DNA from: Coffea arabica
Taxonomy: Eukaryota; Streptophyta; Magnoliopsida; Gentianales; Rubiaceae
Length of the DNA stretch: 64,000 nucleotides
Assembly: GCF_036785885.1 (NCBI RefSeq)
Contig: NC_092317.1
Span: 9,488,501 to 9,552,500 of the forward strand
Reading direction: 5' to 3'
Shown piece after piece: positions 1-11,863 of the stretch. Each line of letters starts with the position of its first letter. The first letter of the stretch is position 1. Both the position numbers and the translations under genes were made by a program. A model generated the notes under the pieces. The model did no database searches, was not told where the DNA came from, and was given only the letters and a program-made list of their open reading frames with translations.

Positions 1-735
1 AAACGGAGTTTAAACCTGCAATAGGTTAGTTTCTTGCTTTGCATTCTATGCTAACGGGTAAACGGAAGTCAAGTATAATATCGATCCGATTTATCGAACA
101 AATAAATTAGGCCATACATAGCTGGTGTTTTATTGCAAACCGTGTTGAATTAAAGTTTATCCGATAAGTAAAATTGTAAGTATGGGATATTGGTACTCTG
201 TTGTCATAGCGGAGGAAATTGTTTAAAGAGCTTATTGGAAAAGGGGTTTAATTTACATTTAGCCGATAAATGAATTTTTTTTTTACGGAAAATGGTAACC
301 TAGTACGGAGAAAGCCATAAAGAGCTGCTCTTTTACAAAGAGCTGATCTTTATTCAACAACGGCTTTAACTATATTTCATCCGGTAAATACATTTGTGTT
401 TAAGGCACCTGGATACTACTCTGTCAGTGTAACAGGGTCGCAAGCCATAAAGAGCTGATCGACAGTTTTCAACAACGGGTTTAACAGCAATTTCGTCCGA
501 TAAATACATTTGTATTTGATGCACGTCGGGGACTGTGTCAGTTTAACGGAAGAAAGCCTTAAAGAGCTATTCTTTAATCAACAACGGGTCTATTTTTTTG
601 CTTTTCGATAAATGAATTTGTAGCTGAGGAACTTGGGTAATTAGGTGACTGTATGAAGGAAGAAAGGCATAAAGAGGTTGACTTTTATAACACAACGCCT
701 TTAATAAATTCGGAAATTTCCTAAATTTCCCACTA
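1..735 (+). repeat. Array A of the CATAAAGAGCTG repeat
   Basis: Degenerate tandem units of about 100-120 bp, each with a core like CCATAAAGAGCTG followed by CCGATAAAT and a spacer. Cores are visible near 228, 315, 443, 554 and 668, all on the + strand. Several units carry the variant spacer AAGGCACCTGG/GATGCACGTCGG that is otherwise seen only in the array at 26,990-27,200, so the two outermost arrays resemble each other most. The array is cut by the start of the window. No coding potential seen. Confidence 0.75.
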
Positions 736-1007
736 TATCCTAAAATAAATTTCTAAATGCACTGCAAAGCTTTCTCGGTGGCGCTGTCACTGTGTCATGT
801 ACTTTCTCAAATTCGAGCAAGTCGAGGAATCACAAAACTGGGCTTTGTTCCGTTCGTCACCCATAATTCACCAATAACTAAAATTTTAACGTTCTTCACC
901 TATAATTCACCCGTAATTCTCTTGTTCCGTTCTGTCACCCATAACTAATATTTTATATAATTAAAATTATATAATTTATTAATATTATATACACATATAC
1001 ATTATAC
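736..1007. other. Non-coding spacer with short CACCCATAATTCAC repeats
   Basis: No gene seen. The segment 857-945 contains three or four short near-repeats of CACCCATAATTCAC, then turns into AT-rich DNA leading to the motif ATTAATATTATATACACATA. That motif also precedes the repeat ends at 7,122 and 20,873. Confidence 0.4.
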
Positions 1008-1365
1008 GGGATAATTTCACAAACCTCCCCTGAATTAGCGTATGGAAAAATGGGAAACTGGATAATTTATGAACGAAAGCCATAAAGAGCTGGTGTTTTA
1101 TCAGACAACTGATTTATTTTTATTCGATAAATAAATTCTTTTATGGAAAAGGGTACTCTGTTCTTATAATGGACAAAAGCCATAAAGAGCTGGGTTTTTA
1201 TTGGAAAACGAGTTTTAATATATTTTATCCGATAAATAAATCTATTAATGGAAAAAGGGGTGCTTTGTTCTTATAATGGAGGAAGGTCATAAAGAGCTGG
1301 TCTTTTATGGGAAAGTGATACATTACGAAAGTGACCGGGATTGTTGTGTTATGAAATTATCCCAA
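1008..1365 (+). repeat. Short TIR-like repeat copy containing array B
   Basis: Begins GGGATAATTTCACAAACC and ends in TGAAATTATCCC, so the outer bases form an inverted repeat. Inside are three CATAAAGAGCTGG units (1,081, 1,181, 1,289). The left end is nearly identical to those at 7,122 and 20,873. I could not identify a convincing target-site duplication (left flank TAC, right flank AAA). Confidence 0.55.
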
Positions 1366-2361
1366 AATATTTAGAATTAGTTTATTTATTTATTTAAATA
1401 ATTATAATATTTATTTATATAATACATTATGTAATTGTACTAATATTTTTTATAATTATAGAGAATATTATATATTAAGTAGTATAATTTTTAGTATATT
1501 TATAATAACAAATATAAGTATAATTATATAATATATTATTACCACATACACATATATATTATAAATATATGCACATATAATATACATTTATAAGTATATA
1601 TGTGGAATGTCAATGAGCTGAAGGTTAACATTTTGAGTAAAATTGGGCAAATAGGTCAAGATGCAAGAAAAAAATAGCAACTTATTATTTGGAAACGCAA
1701 CTTATTATTATTCACCTTGTAGGAATGCATATGCAATCGTTTTAGAAATTTGTCTTGCTCAAATATTCTATTTATTGGAACAAGAAAACTAATCTTTGGA
1801 CTTTGATTTAAAAATTGAAAGGGCAAATATGTAAAGTTGCATTCTCATAAAATTCTGTCTTTCCACATCTCTCCAACTCATACAGACTTCGTGTTGGTTA
1901 ACAGATTCCATTGCTGGACTTTATTTTGGTACAGACGCAAAGCAAGGAGCCTAGCTCAATTAATGTGAACCATTGCTCCCTGACCAACTGTTAGTATTGC
2001 ACGTATCCGAGAGGTTAAGCAGACGGACAGATTTAGTGTGTGACATTTAGATCCTTAATGTTTAGACGAGAAGTTGCCAACAAACAATTACAATACTAAC
2101 AGGCTAAAGTTACTACATGCCAACGTTTGTAGCAGGAGTATATGGCTGACGCATCCTGCATTTGACAGCAATTACAGCCATTATCTGATAATTTTTGCTC
2201 ATCCAAATGCAATAACCTGCAGACAATAGGGTGATTTCCAACTGCCGGCAGTGTTAGAATTTGCATAAAAAAAACTCAGCTTGTATCCTTTGCAAACAAA
2301 AACAGAAGTAGGGGAAGAAAGTAGTACCAACATATATGAATTAGACAGGCCCAGTGTCTCA
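1366..2361. other. Non-coding, very AT-rich then mixed sequence
   Basis: Positions 1,366-1,600 are almost pure A/T with ATATATA-like runs. Positions 1,620-2,361 are of ordinary composition but show no convincing reading frame on either strand. The right part probably holds the 3' flank of the minus-strand gene ending at 2,362. Confidence 0.4.
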
Positions 2362-3929
2362 CTAAAGCACAACAGTTTTGCTTGTGTGTCCCATCAGAAG
2401 AGAGGTTCTCTCCTTCCAATGGTTTGGAGAAGCCTCCGTACAGTGAACGGTCCATAAACTGATCTTCCTCATGCTTTCAAATTTTCCTTTTTTTCTTGCT
2501 CTGTGCATATGATCAGACGCAATTTTAGCTATCATAACGAGGTGTTGAACTATTGTGAACATATTCCTGAACATGAATGCAATGGATACCTCCGGAGAAT
2601 ATCTGTTTGGGGCTTCCCGTTTGCGCGTCACTTGCTTTGTTGTGTTATGCAGTCCAAGCTTGCTGACAACATTAACATAAAAGTGCCAATCCACACTGCC
2701 TTCTGTTACAGGTGATTGTCCAAAACGGTTTCGCTTAATGAAATCTCGTACATTATCAGCACTGGCCAATTTCTTCAGGTGTCGTACAAAATCTCCTTCA
2801 GGATCTGCAAATATGTTTTGTGTCAGGCTAGCTGAACAGGCTGTGCTTACCGTAGCAAAAGCCACATTTCAAAGCATCGCGAACCGCGTTTTACCCAAAT
2901 AATTGTCTTCTACAGTGTAAGATGTATAAGAGGTGGGGAAGATTGCATTGTACGGCTGAAGAATGAGTAATATGGAAACAGTTAGCCCTTATACACATAT
3001 TTGTGCATACCGGAACATATACATCATAACGATCAGTGGGTATGGTGCACTTACAGAATTAAGGAATGATTTATACGGAGAATCATCGACTAATATCGTG
3101 TTAGAGCTGTTGTACGACTTGTATTCTCCCCACACATGTTTTAGGTCCTTAAACATGACCGTTTTGCTTGGATTTTCCCTAAGGCTGGTTTGTGTCATAG
3201 TGCACCGCGACTGATCCTGCACAATATTGATTGTTCCCGACTTTCCTTTATCAGAAGTCTTGCACACGGACTGACTACACACAATCGAAGTAATTTGTGA
3301 ATTACATCTCACCCAAACAAATAACAGTCTCTGCTCCAAACGTTCATTCATTTTTTTGGATAGACTGTCCAACACTGGTTGAATATTGTGGCTGCAGAAA
3401 ACACAAATGTCTTCAATTCGAATGATAACACAAAAACTTGTATTGAAGTTCCAGTTAATGAAGTAATTCAAATATAGGTTCGCGGATACCTTAGCTTCGA
3501 TGACCAAACAGCCACCTCAAAATATGACAGACACACCTTCAAAAATTCAAAGCAATGTGGCCTGAAGTTGAACTCCCGATTTCTGGTCGAATGGCGAAAT
3601 GCACTGCCCAGAACCACTCCATTCAAATCAACAATAAGAAGCTTCTTCTTTGAATCATTGGCGGACGCAAGTTCTGGCGGGCTTTTTGTTACCCTTGTAC
3701 CTTCGACTGGGGAAAAAATGAAGGCATACAATTTTTCAGCACATGGATTTTGCATGTGAGATCCAATTTGAATGTCATAATGCGAAATCAAACAAGAGGA
3801 ATTGGAAAGTGTAAAGCAAAGATCTGGGGTCGAGAATTTATTACAATGTCGTGAGCAGAAGTCAATTAATAATGGAATAGCGGGAGTAGAAAAGCAATTT
3901 GTGAATGCGATGGTCACGGGGAGATGCAT
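2362..3929 (-). CDS. FCP1/NIF (NLI-interacting factor) phosphatase-like domain gene, four exons
   Basis: Minus-strand exons fit as 3490-3929 (or from an acceptor at 3706), 3055-3391, 2895-2955 and 2362-2804, with GT/AG at each junction and matching phases; about 426 codons if translation starts at 3929. The order of motifs is that of the NIF/FCP1-homology HAD fold: KKKLLIVDLNGVV (motif I, about 3,650), RPHCFEFL, EVAVWSSKL, LLFVWVRC, VMFKDLKHVW, NTILVDDSPYK and NAIFPTSY, then the tail LASADNVRDFI..FGQ. Members act on phosphoserine, for example of the RNA polymerase II CTD. Here the second motif-I aspartate is Asn (DLNG), as in a plant subgroup of unclear activity. The last part, downstream of DWHFY, is low-similarity and may not all be coding. 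The gene starts only 35 bp after the protease gene and may be its 3' half (see findings). Confidence 0.75.
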
Positions 3930-3964
3930 CGGAACAGAGGTACGTACACTTTTTATGGTTTCCT

Positions 3965-6830
3965 TTATACAAGATTAATTTCGTACCAATAATTTGCAAA
4001 TGCCCTAAAGAATTTAAAATTTAATATTGCCTTCATATGCAACGAACCAATTACAGTAAAGGCGAGACATAATGTACCGTTCCCTGTTTCCTGATGCCCC
4101 ACATCGTTGGTAGCATCATTTTGCAAATCTCCTCTGGTTACAGCCTCATGTGCCTGTTTATTTTCTATCAGGAACGCAGCATAAGCGAACGGGTCCGCAA
4201 GTTTCCCCAAAGCGATCTCCCAGGCAATAAATTTTCTAGCAATGACAGCATCAAGCTGTACATACATTCAGAAATGATGTCAGACGCAATAAAGTGAGCT
4301 TGCCACAAGGGGTTGTATACTTGTGCACTTACAAATTGTGGCCGACACCCCTTTGCCCAACATTGCGCAAACTTCAAGGTGAAAACCCCGCAACTCGCCG
4401 CGTCTGTCTGTTTTAGTTTGTGTTTTACAAGAATAAATGTCCAGGGTTGATTTTGGTGGAAAATTTCCATCAAAATCCATTCCTAAGAAGGAAATAAATA
4501 CAGCAGGTATCGAATGTTAGAAATATGTTACCTTCTTCGGAAATGAAGCTAAGGTACGATTTCGATGTTTACTCACCACAGATTGCATCAAACCTTGGTA
4601 GAAGCTTTTGTAATTGTCCATAGAATCAACAATGTACACTTCTTTGTCCTTGACATGTGCAATCATGAGCAACCAATGATTTGAATAAATGATTGGGAAA
4701 AAAATCTGCAATCGCATACAACGAGCAATGTCGAATGTGTTAAAAGCTAAGGCATATTAGGCTGAATCCAATTCCACTAACATGCAGCTGCTACTCATAT
4801 TGTATAAGAATGTTAAGGCGAGAATGATAGGTAATGTTTACCTTTTCAGGATTTGTCATGGAGTCGTCATTGCTTTGATCAACGAATGGCTTTTTGGTTG
4901 CGGGAGATATGCATGGATAGTCTAACACACATTTCAGCTACAACGAAGTGATTGAGAAGCAAGTATTAGTTCCACATTTTGCAAGGCACAACAGCACATA
5001 CAATAATTTAACATTACGTACCCAAAACATAGGATTGAAGAAAACAAATTGCTTATATTGTTTCTGGAGTAAGTGAAGGTACTGGGTCACAACCTTCACA
5101 GAATGGAACAAATTCAAACATTGAATAAGAGTGGAAATACAAAGCCAGATCAGTGAACAAGGTAGGCCTGTGCAATCGCATAAAAACTTACTTTGTCACT
5201 GAGACATGTCTCCTGAAGCATCACTTGCTCCAGTTCTTCTCTAGTAATATCAAAGAGATGCTGCCTATCTAGTGTACTGGCACAGCTGTGAACAATGATT
5301 GACATGATTACAATAAAGAGATGAAAGCGAGACCATTGTTAGCCATTGACAGTACCGATAGTTTAACATACATCTGCGGGACGAGTTGTCTGACATGAAA
5401 GCATACGGCTTCTTTCAATTCATCAGGTGGTACGCCGGAAGTTTGTGGTAGACACTGGACAATAAATTAAGGTATTAGCATATATAAAGGGGATTACAGG
5501 AAAGCGCAGGAGCATGTCTTACATCTCGTAGAAATGGCAATGTCTCAAATCCGCAGTCCTTCACTTTGATGGCACCAACCCCTTGTAAAATTTGTTTCAC
5601 TTTATCCACAACCTAGTCATACAAATATTGGGTTATCCTCCTGGGTTGCCATCGAGAAGAAGAAACAAGGAGTAAAATAACAATGTCACATACAGTTGCC
5701 CCTTTTCTGGTCTGTTCATATAGTATGACAACTTCTTCAAGGTGTGCTTTTTCCCCCACAACCGGCCGCACCTCGACCCCAGCACACTTCCCCTGCTTAT
5801 CCATCTCTTTTATTTCTACAAGTTTTCTATTCGCGTCCCCATTCTGACCAATGACAGCATCAGAGGTATAGGATTTCTTCCACATCCAACCACCATCTTC
5901 ACCTTTGACTGCCAGTCTTTTGATGTACGATACTCCCATTTTGTGGCCGTAAAATCCTTTGTCAACATGGTCAGCCAAGAATGGCACATCAAAGCGCCTA
6001 AACAGCCTGGTCAGCAACATACCAAAAGGGAGATGTGTTCTCTTATTCTCCCTGCTCTTAATCTTCCTAATCCTGTTGAGCATAGTTGCAATGATCAAAT
6101 TGCCTATGTTTACAGGTTGTTTGTGTAACATATGCCACAGTATAACTCTTTCTAATGCACTAACGGAAGTGATACTTCCGGCTTTAGGTACAATGCTATG
6201 CGTTATTATCAGATGTAACAGCCGTGGGACCACTTTCATATACGGCGCATAAAACTTATTCTTTTTGCCCAAGTTCATAACTCTGTAACCATTTAGCCGA
6301 ATCTCTCCAAGAAATTCTAGGTCATTGTACCCCTTCACAGCAACCTTATCTACATTCTTTGCGCTAATCCGTCTATAGTCAACAGTGTATCCACTGTCAA
6401 CCAACCCAAACTCTGAACACAAAACCTCAGCAGACAATTCCATGTGTACATTCCTAACCACTGAACGCAGAACAGACTTCTGCTTATTTGCCCTACAGTT
6501 AGCATAGAATTCCCTAACCATTGCATCATAGCACTTGTCATTATTTCCCAGCAAATTTAACAAATTTTGGGCATTAAGATATTCCGTGATATCGATACAC
6601 TCACCAGCGAGAGCTTGTACGTCGACCCACATGCCTGCATACACTGGAAGACTCATACAGGCCTCCATTTTACTGCCTATGCTTGCTTCGGGCTGCGGTT
6701 CAATTGTTGAGTACGTTGAGCAACAGAGGAACCGAACGCGAAAAATCCGATTTATTTGGACCTTGCCGCCTGAACTGCTCCAAATTTCAGAAGGGGGGGA
6801 GGGGGGAAAGTTTAAACCGAAGCTTTTCAA
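3965..6830 (-). CDS. Ulp1-type (C48) cysteine protease with N-terminal plant transposon domain, nine exons
   Basis: Exons on the minus strand: 5694-6668 (ATG at 6668; the frame is open to 6830), 5523-5612, 5372-5454, 5192-5285, 5022-5093, 4842-4937, 4577-4705, 4333-4482 and 3965-4255. Every junction is GT/AG and every phase agrees, giving about 659 residues. The first exon resembles the 'putative plant transposon protein' domain (motifs MVREFYANC, NIGNLIIATML, LPFGMLLTRLF). The C-terminal half is a Ulp1/SUMO-protease fold: His480 in SNHWLLMI, Asp497 in VYIVDS, Gln538 and Cys544 in KQTDAASCGVF, with the expected Gln six residues before Cys. Such proteases remove SUMO-like modifiers. ULP genes carried by Mutator-like elements are known in plants, so this is probably transposon-borne. 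Exon 9 has an internal donor at 4077 that could join it to the downstream NIF exons. Confidence 0.8.
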
Positions 6831-6868
6831 GTGTGTTTACACAACAACGGAGCTTTTAATGGGCTAAA

Positions 6869-7121
6869 CAGGAGAAAGTATGAGAAGTTCAGCAAAGACG
6901 AGCTTTTTGTGGGATAATTGATCAGGCGGGGACGGGCGTGGAGGGGAGGCAAACCCGATTTGGTCAAATCAAGATAAACCCGATTCGGTATTCCAGCGTC
7001 TATTCCGAAGCGGGTTATGCGGAAGGCAAATTACAAGGGGTTATATTACAATCTATTCATAATAACAAATGTAATTATGTATTTATATAATTTATTAATA
7101 TTATATACACATATATTATAA
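6869..7121. other. Intergenic spacer upstream of the protease gene
   Basis: No gene seen. It is GC-richer near 6,920-7,020 and then AT-rich. Ends in the shared flank ATTAATATTATATACACATA next to the repeat end at 7,122. The protease promoter should lie here or just inside the start of its first exon. Confidence 0.35.
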
Positions 7122-7990
7122 GGGATACTTTCACAAACCTCCCCTGAATTAGCTTATGGAAAAATCAGAAACATTATCTTTATGGACGATAGCCAAAAAG
7201 AGCTCGTGTTTTATTCAGGAACTTGTTTATTTTCATTTAATCCCATAAATAAATTTGTTTACGTAAATCGACTTTATTGTAAAGGAAAGCCATATAAAGG
7301 TCCGTCTTTTATTGTAAATCGAGTTTATTTTTTACATTTTTTCCGATAAATAAATTTAGTTATGTCCGAGAGTGTACTCTGTTGTTATAATGGAGGAAAG
7401 CCATAAAGAGTTCAGAAACATCAACGTAAATCGATTAAATTTTTATTTCATCGGAGTGAACAATTTATTTATGGAAAAATGGGTACTCCGTTGTTATAAT
7501 GGAGGAAAGGCATAAAGAGCTGGTCAATTAATGTAAATCGATTTTATTTTATTTTTACCCGATACAAAATTTTATTTATCTAAAAATGGGTACTCTGTTC
7601 TTATAATGGAGGAAAGCCATAAAGAGCTGGTCAATTATTGTAAATCGTTTTTTTTTTTTTACCCGATGTTTGGATTTTATTTATGGAAAAATGGGTACTC
7701 TGTTCTTATAATGGAGGAAAGAAATAAAGAGCTGGTCAATTGACGTAAATCGCTTAGAATTTTTTTTTAAACCCAACAAAAAATTTTTTTTACGAAAAAC
7801 TGGGTACTCTGTTCTTATAATGAAGTATAATGAAGTAGAGCCATAAAGAGCTGGTCAATTAACGTAAATGGATTTTTTTTTTTTACCCGATAAAAAACTT
7901 TATTTATGGCAAAATGGATACTCTGTTCTTATAATGGAGGAAAGCCATAAAGAGCTGGTCAATTGACGTAAAGTGATACTTTACAGAACA
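7122..7990 (+). repeat. Array C: best-preserved CCATAAAGAGCTGGTCAATT units
   Basis: Opens with GGGATACTTTCACAAACC, a close copy of the ends at 1,008 and 20,873. About seven units of roughly 105-110 bp follow, each with GGTACTCTGTTCTTATAATGG, AGGAAAGCCATAAAGAGC, TGGTCAATT and a T-rich ACCCGATAAAAA segment. The units are close enough to each other to suggest recent local amplification. No inverted partner of the left end was found at the right side. Confidence 0.8.
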
Positions 7991-8144
7991 GAACATATTG
8001 AAGATAAGCTATTTAGCTTTTCATACCAGTAATATTAACAGAGTAAGAAGTAGCGGTCAATTTACTGAAAAAACATAATTAATTTGTACACCATGGTGAC
8101 AAATTTGTGCATCAAAAGGAGTTGTCAACATTCAATCTTATACA

Positions 8145-9209
8145 CTAACGATAAGGTAGGGCAGCACAAATTGCTCCAATTTCTTCATCGCAAGCGCAGG
8201 CTTCACATGTACTCTCCTCCTCCACGTCATCGGCATCCATAGGCCATGAAGATGTTTTCCTCTCGTGTGTCATGGCACAACAAATGGGCGTTGGCTTTAG
8301 AAACAAAGGGTTCTTGACCCATATCATCCTCAGCAGCGCTCGCAAATTGTGACGAGGATGAAATTGTTTGGCATAAAGAATTCTGGATTTCTTCAACCCG
8401 CTCAGCAGTCGCATACCTTTGCGCTTTAACTCGTCCCCACCAAGAAAGATGTAAATTATTCCCAACGCATATGCCGCATCCGCATGGCCTGAAATGGCAG
8501 CTTCTTCCAGGCATTCCAATGCTGAGTCCTCATGCTTGTCCGTAAAATAATCAACCTAAACAGTGCAAGGTTGATATTACACTCTTCCGTAAAAGTCATC
8601 GGGGAAATAGTAACGAAAAAATCAAAAAAAGTGCTTCGTGAACATCCAAGGCGGCGGGACAATAATTATTTACTGGGGCAGAAAGCTGCAGTAACCTGTT
8701 GTATATATACGTTTTGGGGTAAAGTGTGCAGACCAAAATCATCATCAAGTTCAAATGATATAGATGACCTCAGCTTAGTCTAGAAAATTTCGAGCAAACG
8801 GGACTTCGGCCCAATGCTTACCACTCCTTTTCGATACAAGGCTTCTGGATTTTTGCTTTCTCTACACTTCTTCAAGAACCTCGACACTTGGTCGTTTTTT
8901 GACCACGGCACGATTTCAAACTTATCCATTGACACCCGGTGGTAAATGTTGTCTGCTTCCGAAACTTCGTAAAACAACTTACAGCTGCAAAATAAGAGAA
9001 ATGATCCATTAAACGCAAACGATTGTAACATGTCATATATTTTAAACGCCTCTTCCTGTTTCTATCACCAATACCAGAACGAACCATAGTTTTGCCCGGA
9101 AAAGATCAGTGGATGAACAAGATGCGACACGTGCAAGCACCTCGGATAGCACCTCGGTCGGAAGGGACAGGATGCAGGTTGTTGAACGCCCTTTTTGTTC
9201 GTTGGCCAT
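8145..9209 (-). CDS. F-box protein, At1g67623/At2g35280-like, three exons
   Basis: Exons 9085-9209, 8822-8984 and 8145-8555 join in phase (125+163+411 nt, 232 residues). Exon 1 carries the F-box, with SLPTEVLSEVLARVA followed by SSTDLFRAKL. Exon 2 continues with CKLFYEVSEAD, KFEIVPWS and NPEALYRKGV, the usual body of this small plant F-box family. Exon 3 has a Sel1-like stretch (GHADAAYALGIIYIF) and a cysteine-rich C-terminus (CEACACDEEIG). F-box proteins recruit substrates to SCF ubiquitin ligases. Its target is unknown. The frame is open and the splice sites canonical, so it is not an obvious pseudogene although it sits between transposon repeat arrays. Confidence 0.72.
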
Positions 9210-9815
9210 GTCCGGTTAATTTCTTTTACTGGCCACAGTCGAGTGAATCCGTCGAACGCCCAAGAATGGAGTAAACTTCAAACAACACCTACTTCCTAAT
9301 CAAATCCAATAATGATTGATAAGGTGTAATATATAGCCCTGTTTGTGGGAGACCGAGTAACCGTAGCGATAAACGAACAGAAATTTGGAAAGGCACAACT
9401 TCTCCTGCAAACGACGCAACATTCTGTCGTCAAAAAACAGTCATCCGAAACAATTTTACAAACCGACCAACGTATTATTCCAATACGGTTATTTCATACG
9501 CACCGTAACAAAACACCGGTAGCAAGGGACCATGAACAGTCACGATGTACACCTACATCGTAAATTGGTCGACGTTCATCGCAGAGCAAAGGAGCTTCCA
9601 CAGTGATAAACAGGGAGCCTTAGTTCGTAGCTGTAATGGGTCGGCAACCAGAGCTGGTATGGGAAATGGTCGCTATCACAGATTTGGCAGAGAGGTCCGG
9701 CGGGTGAAATGGCAACCGAAAGGGCAAAAGGTGATGTTGAATGCATATACTCCCGCAAGCCTGACTCCTCGTATGCTGCCACGGATGTATTTGTGGAGTC
9801 TGTCACCCATTAATT
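9210..9815. other. Intergenic region without a supported gene
   Basis: Several short frames overlap here on both strands but none shows a recognisable motif. The string TATAGCCCTGTT near 9,332 recurs near 20,302. Likely the upstream region of the F-box gene. Confidence 0.35.
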
Positions 9816-10525
9816 GAGAAGAGGCATAAAGAGCCGGTGTTTATTCGCCAAGTGGGTTAAAAGTAATAAAGAGCTGGTGTTTATCCTTTGTAAGCCTTTT
9901 CTCTATTATAATATGATTATGTATTTTTTTTGTTATAAACTAAAATTCATGAAATACTATAATTCAATTCAATTATGAGAGAAAATGAGTACAGGATTGT
10001 ACCTATAATGGATTGTAACTTCTATACATACTATAGCAATATTTCATGAATTAATCCTCTTGGGAATACGTAGGGACCTCTACTCACAAATTGTTGTTTC
10101 ATAACATTTTTTATTTTATGTAACTTTCACATATTTGATTTATGTTACACAGAAAACAGACGTCGGGTTTCCTTTTGCCCGCTATTAAACCCATTTTCCC
10201 TATAAAGAGCTGGTATGTTGCCAGCAAAAAAGCGGAGACAAATCGTACTACAAAACATGCCAGTTTCCCATTCAGCGCTGGTATAGTATGCGTTGTATGT
10301 TCAATGTTTCCTAATAAAAACCATACTAGTTCTGTCTTGGCCAGTATTTGCTGCTATAAAGAGGTAGTATGTTGCCCATAAAAAGTTGGTACAAAACATA
10401 CTAGTTTTCCTTTGGCCGCTATGTAACCAAAATTTGGATATAAAGACCTGGTATGTTTCCCATAAAAAGCCGGTATTTTACACATAAAAAACCAATAAAG
10501 AGCCATAAAGAGCTGGTATGTTAAA
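9816..10525 (+). repeat. Arrays D/E: divergent CATAAAGAGCTGGT units
   Basis: Two units at 9,823-9,870, then a differently spaced set between 10,140 and 10,520 in which TATAAAGAGCTGGTATGTT alternates with CATAAAAAGCCGGTA. Still + strand, but the spacer differs from arrays C and F, so this is an older or separate sub-family. No coding potential. Confidence 0.6.
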
Positions 10526-11424
10526 TACATAAATTTAACTTTCACAAATTGGCGCCAAATTACTTCTTCTATTGCCGCCTACGAGTAATAATTTTTTAAT
10601 CACCTTCAGTAGATATTAAATTTTGCAAAATTCTAGTTAAATGTAATTACCAACCGCCAGATACTTTTGGCAATTACTTAGCGTAAGTAAAATTTAAAAG
10701 GTGATATACTAATATTTTTACGAAAGGAAAAGTAATAGGTTTTGTATTTAACATGATTTAAATACGTGAAAGTAAAAAAAAAAAAGGTGATTGCCCAGTA
10801 ATATATCCGTTTTGTATAGGTTTCCACTATTACGAGTTTCTTCCATTTAATTAGTCTAATTAGTCACTTATTTTATGGTAAATAGGTAACCTACAAGGTG
10901 ACTTTAAATTTGTGAAAATCGGCAATTTTCCTGCCACATCCGGACCTCTACAATTTTTTTGTATTGTACTTATAACCCCTCAACTTCAGTAATCATTCCA
11001 ATAATTTATTTTTCTTTCAATCTTCTACCAATACAAGGACCAAACGGGGCATACAAAATATATAAAAATACCTTCTCACAGATGAAAATAATATTGTAAT
11101 CAGATTTGGACTGCATTGTTACAAAAAACTTAAAATTAAGGGAGGTCAGTGAAATCTTGACAAGCTCAGGGGTTGCCAGTGAAAGTGTCAGAAACCTCAG
11201 GGACAAATTTGTGACATTATTCATATTTACTGTATTCGTTCCGAAACGTCAACATAAGGAGCAAACAAATGTGTTGACTACTGTGAAGTAAAACCTATTC
11301 CTTCCTTCCAACCCCCAAATTATTGTTAAGGGCGGTGTCCGTGGACACCGTGGGAGCGGCGCTTCAGCTTGTGTTTGGCAGGGATAAAGTTAGGCGGTGT
11401 ACCGGAGGAGATAAACCTTTGCGA
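10526..11424. other. AT-rich non-coding region with a degenerate right repeat end
   Basis: No gene seen. Positions about 11,137-11,215 (GGGAGGTCAGTGAAATCTTG ... GCCAGTGAAAGTGTCAGAAA) match the right terminus of the repeat at 21,830-21,900, so this is a decayed copy of that end. Confidence 0.45.
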
Positions 11425-11863
11425 ATGGCTTCTTCGTCTTCAGCCGGGTCGGCCAATAGCACGGTCTGGCCTACATTATATTGCAATTGTGGTCGAAGCT
11501 GTGCAGTTCGCGTTGTCTGGAAGTCTGAAGCAAACAGGGGGCGCCACTACTATCGCTGCGCTAACGCCCTGGTAAGTTCCACGGTACAACTGTTCCGAAC
11601 AAATATTTCAGATTGCTAACGTGGTTCTATTGCAGAGGCCCTGTCGAACGTTCATTGGCTGGTGTGATGAGTTTGCTCGAGCAACGGGGTTTGAAGTTCC
11701 CGATCCCGCCCCGTCAAGTACCGCCCCCGTCAGCATTAGACCCGCGGCGGAGGTGTCTGCCATCAATGCTGAACTGAGAAGCATGCAAAGAAACGTGACG
11801 ATCCTTAACATTGCTGTGGTAGCTGTGGTGGCGGTAGTCCTTGTTCTAGTTCTGAAACCGTGA
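11425..11863 (+). CDS. Small GRF-type zinc-finger protein with C-terminal membrane anchor
   Basis: Two exons, 11425-11571 and 11636-11863, join in phase 0 (GTAAGT donor, TTGCAG acceptor) to give 124 residues. Exon 1 has CNCG, a WKS..N.GR segment and GRHYYRC, and exon 2 continues with RPCRTFIGWCDEF. This is the GRF zinc-ribbon fold. The tail (ILNIAVVAVVAVVLVLVL) is a transmembrane segment after a short coiled region. GRF fingers bind nucleic acid in other proteins. Short GRF plus membrane-tail proteins are numerous in plant genomes and often lie near MULE-type genes, but their role is not established. Confidence 0.7.
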
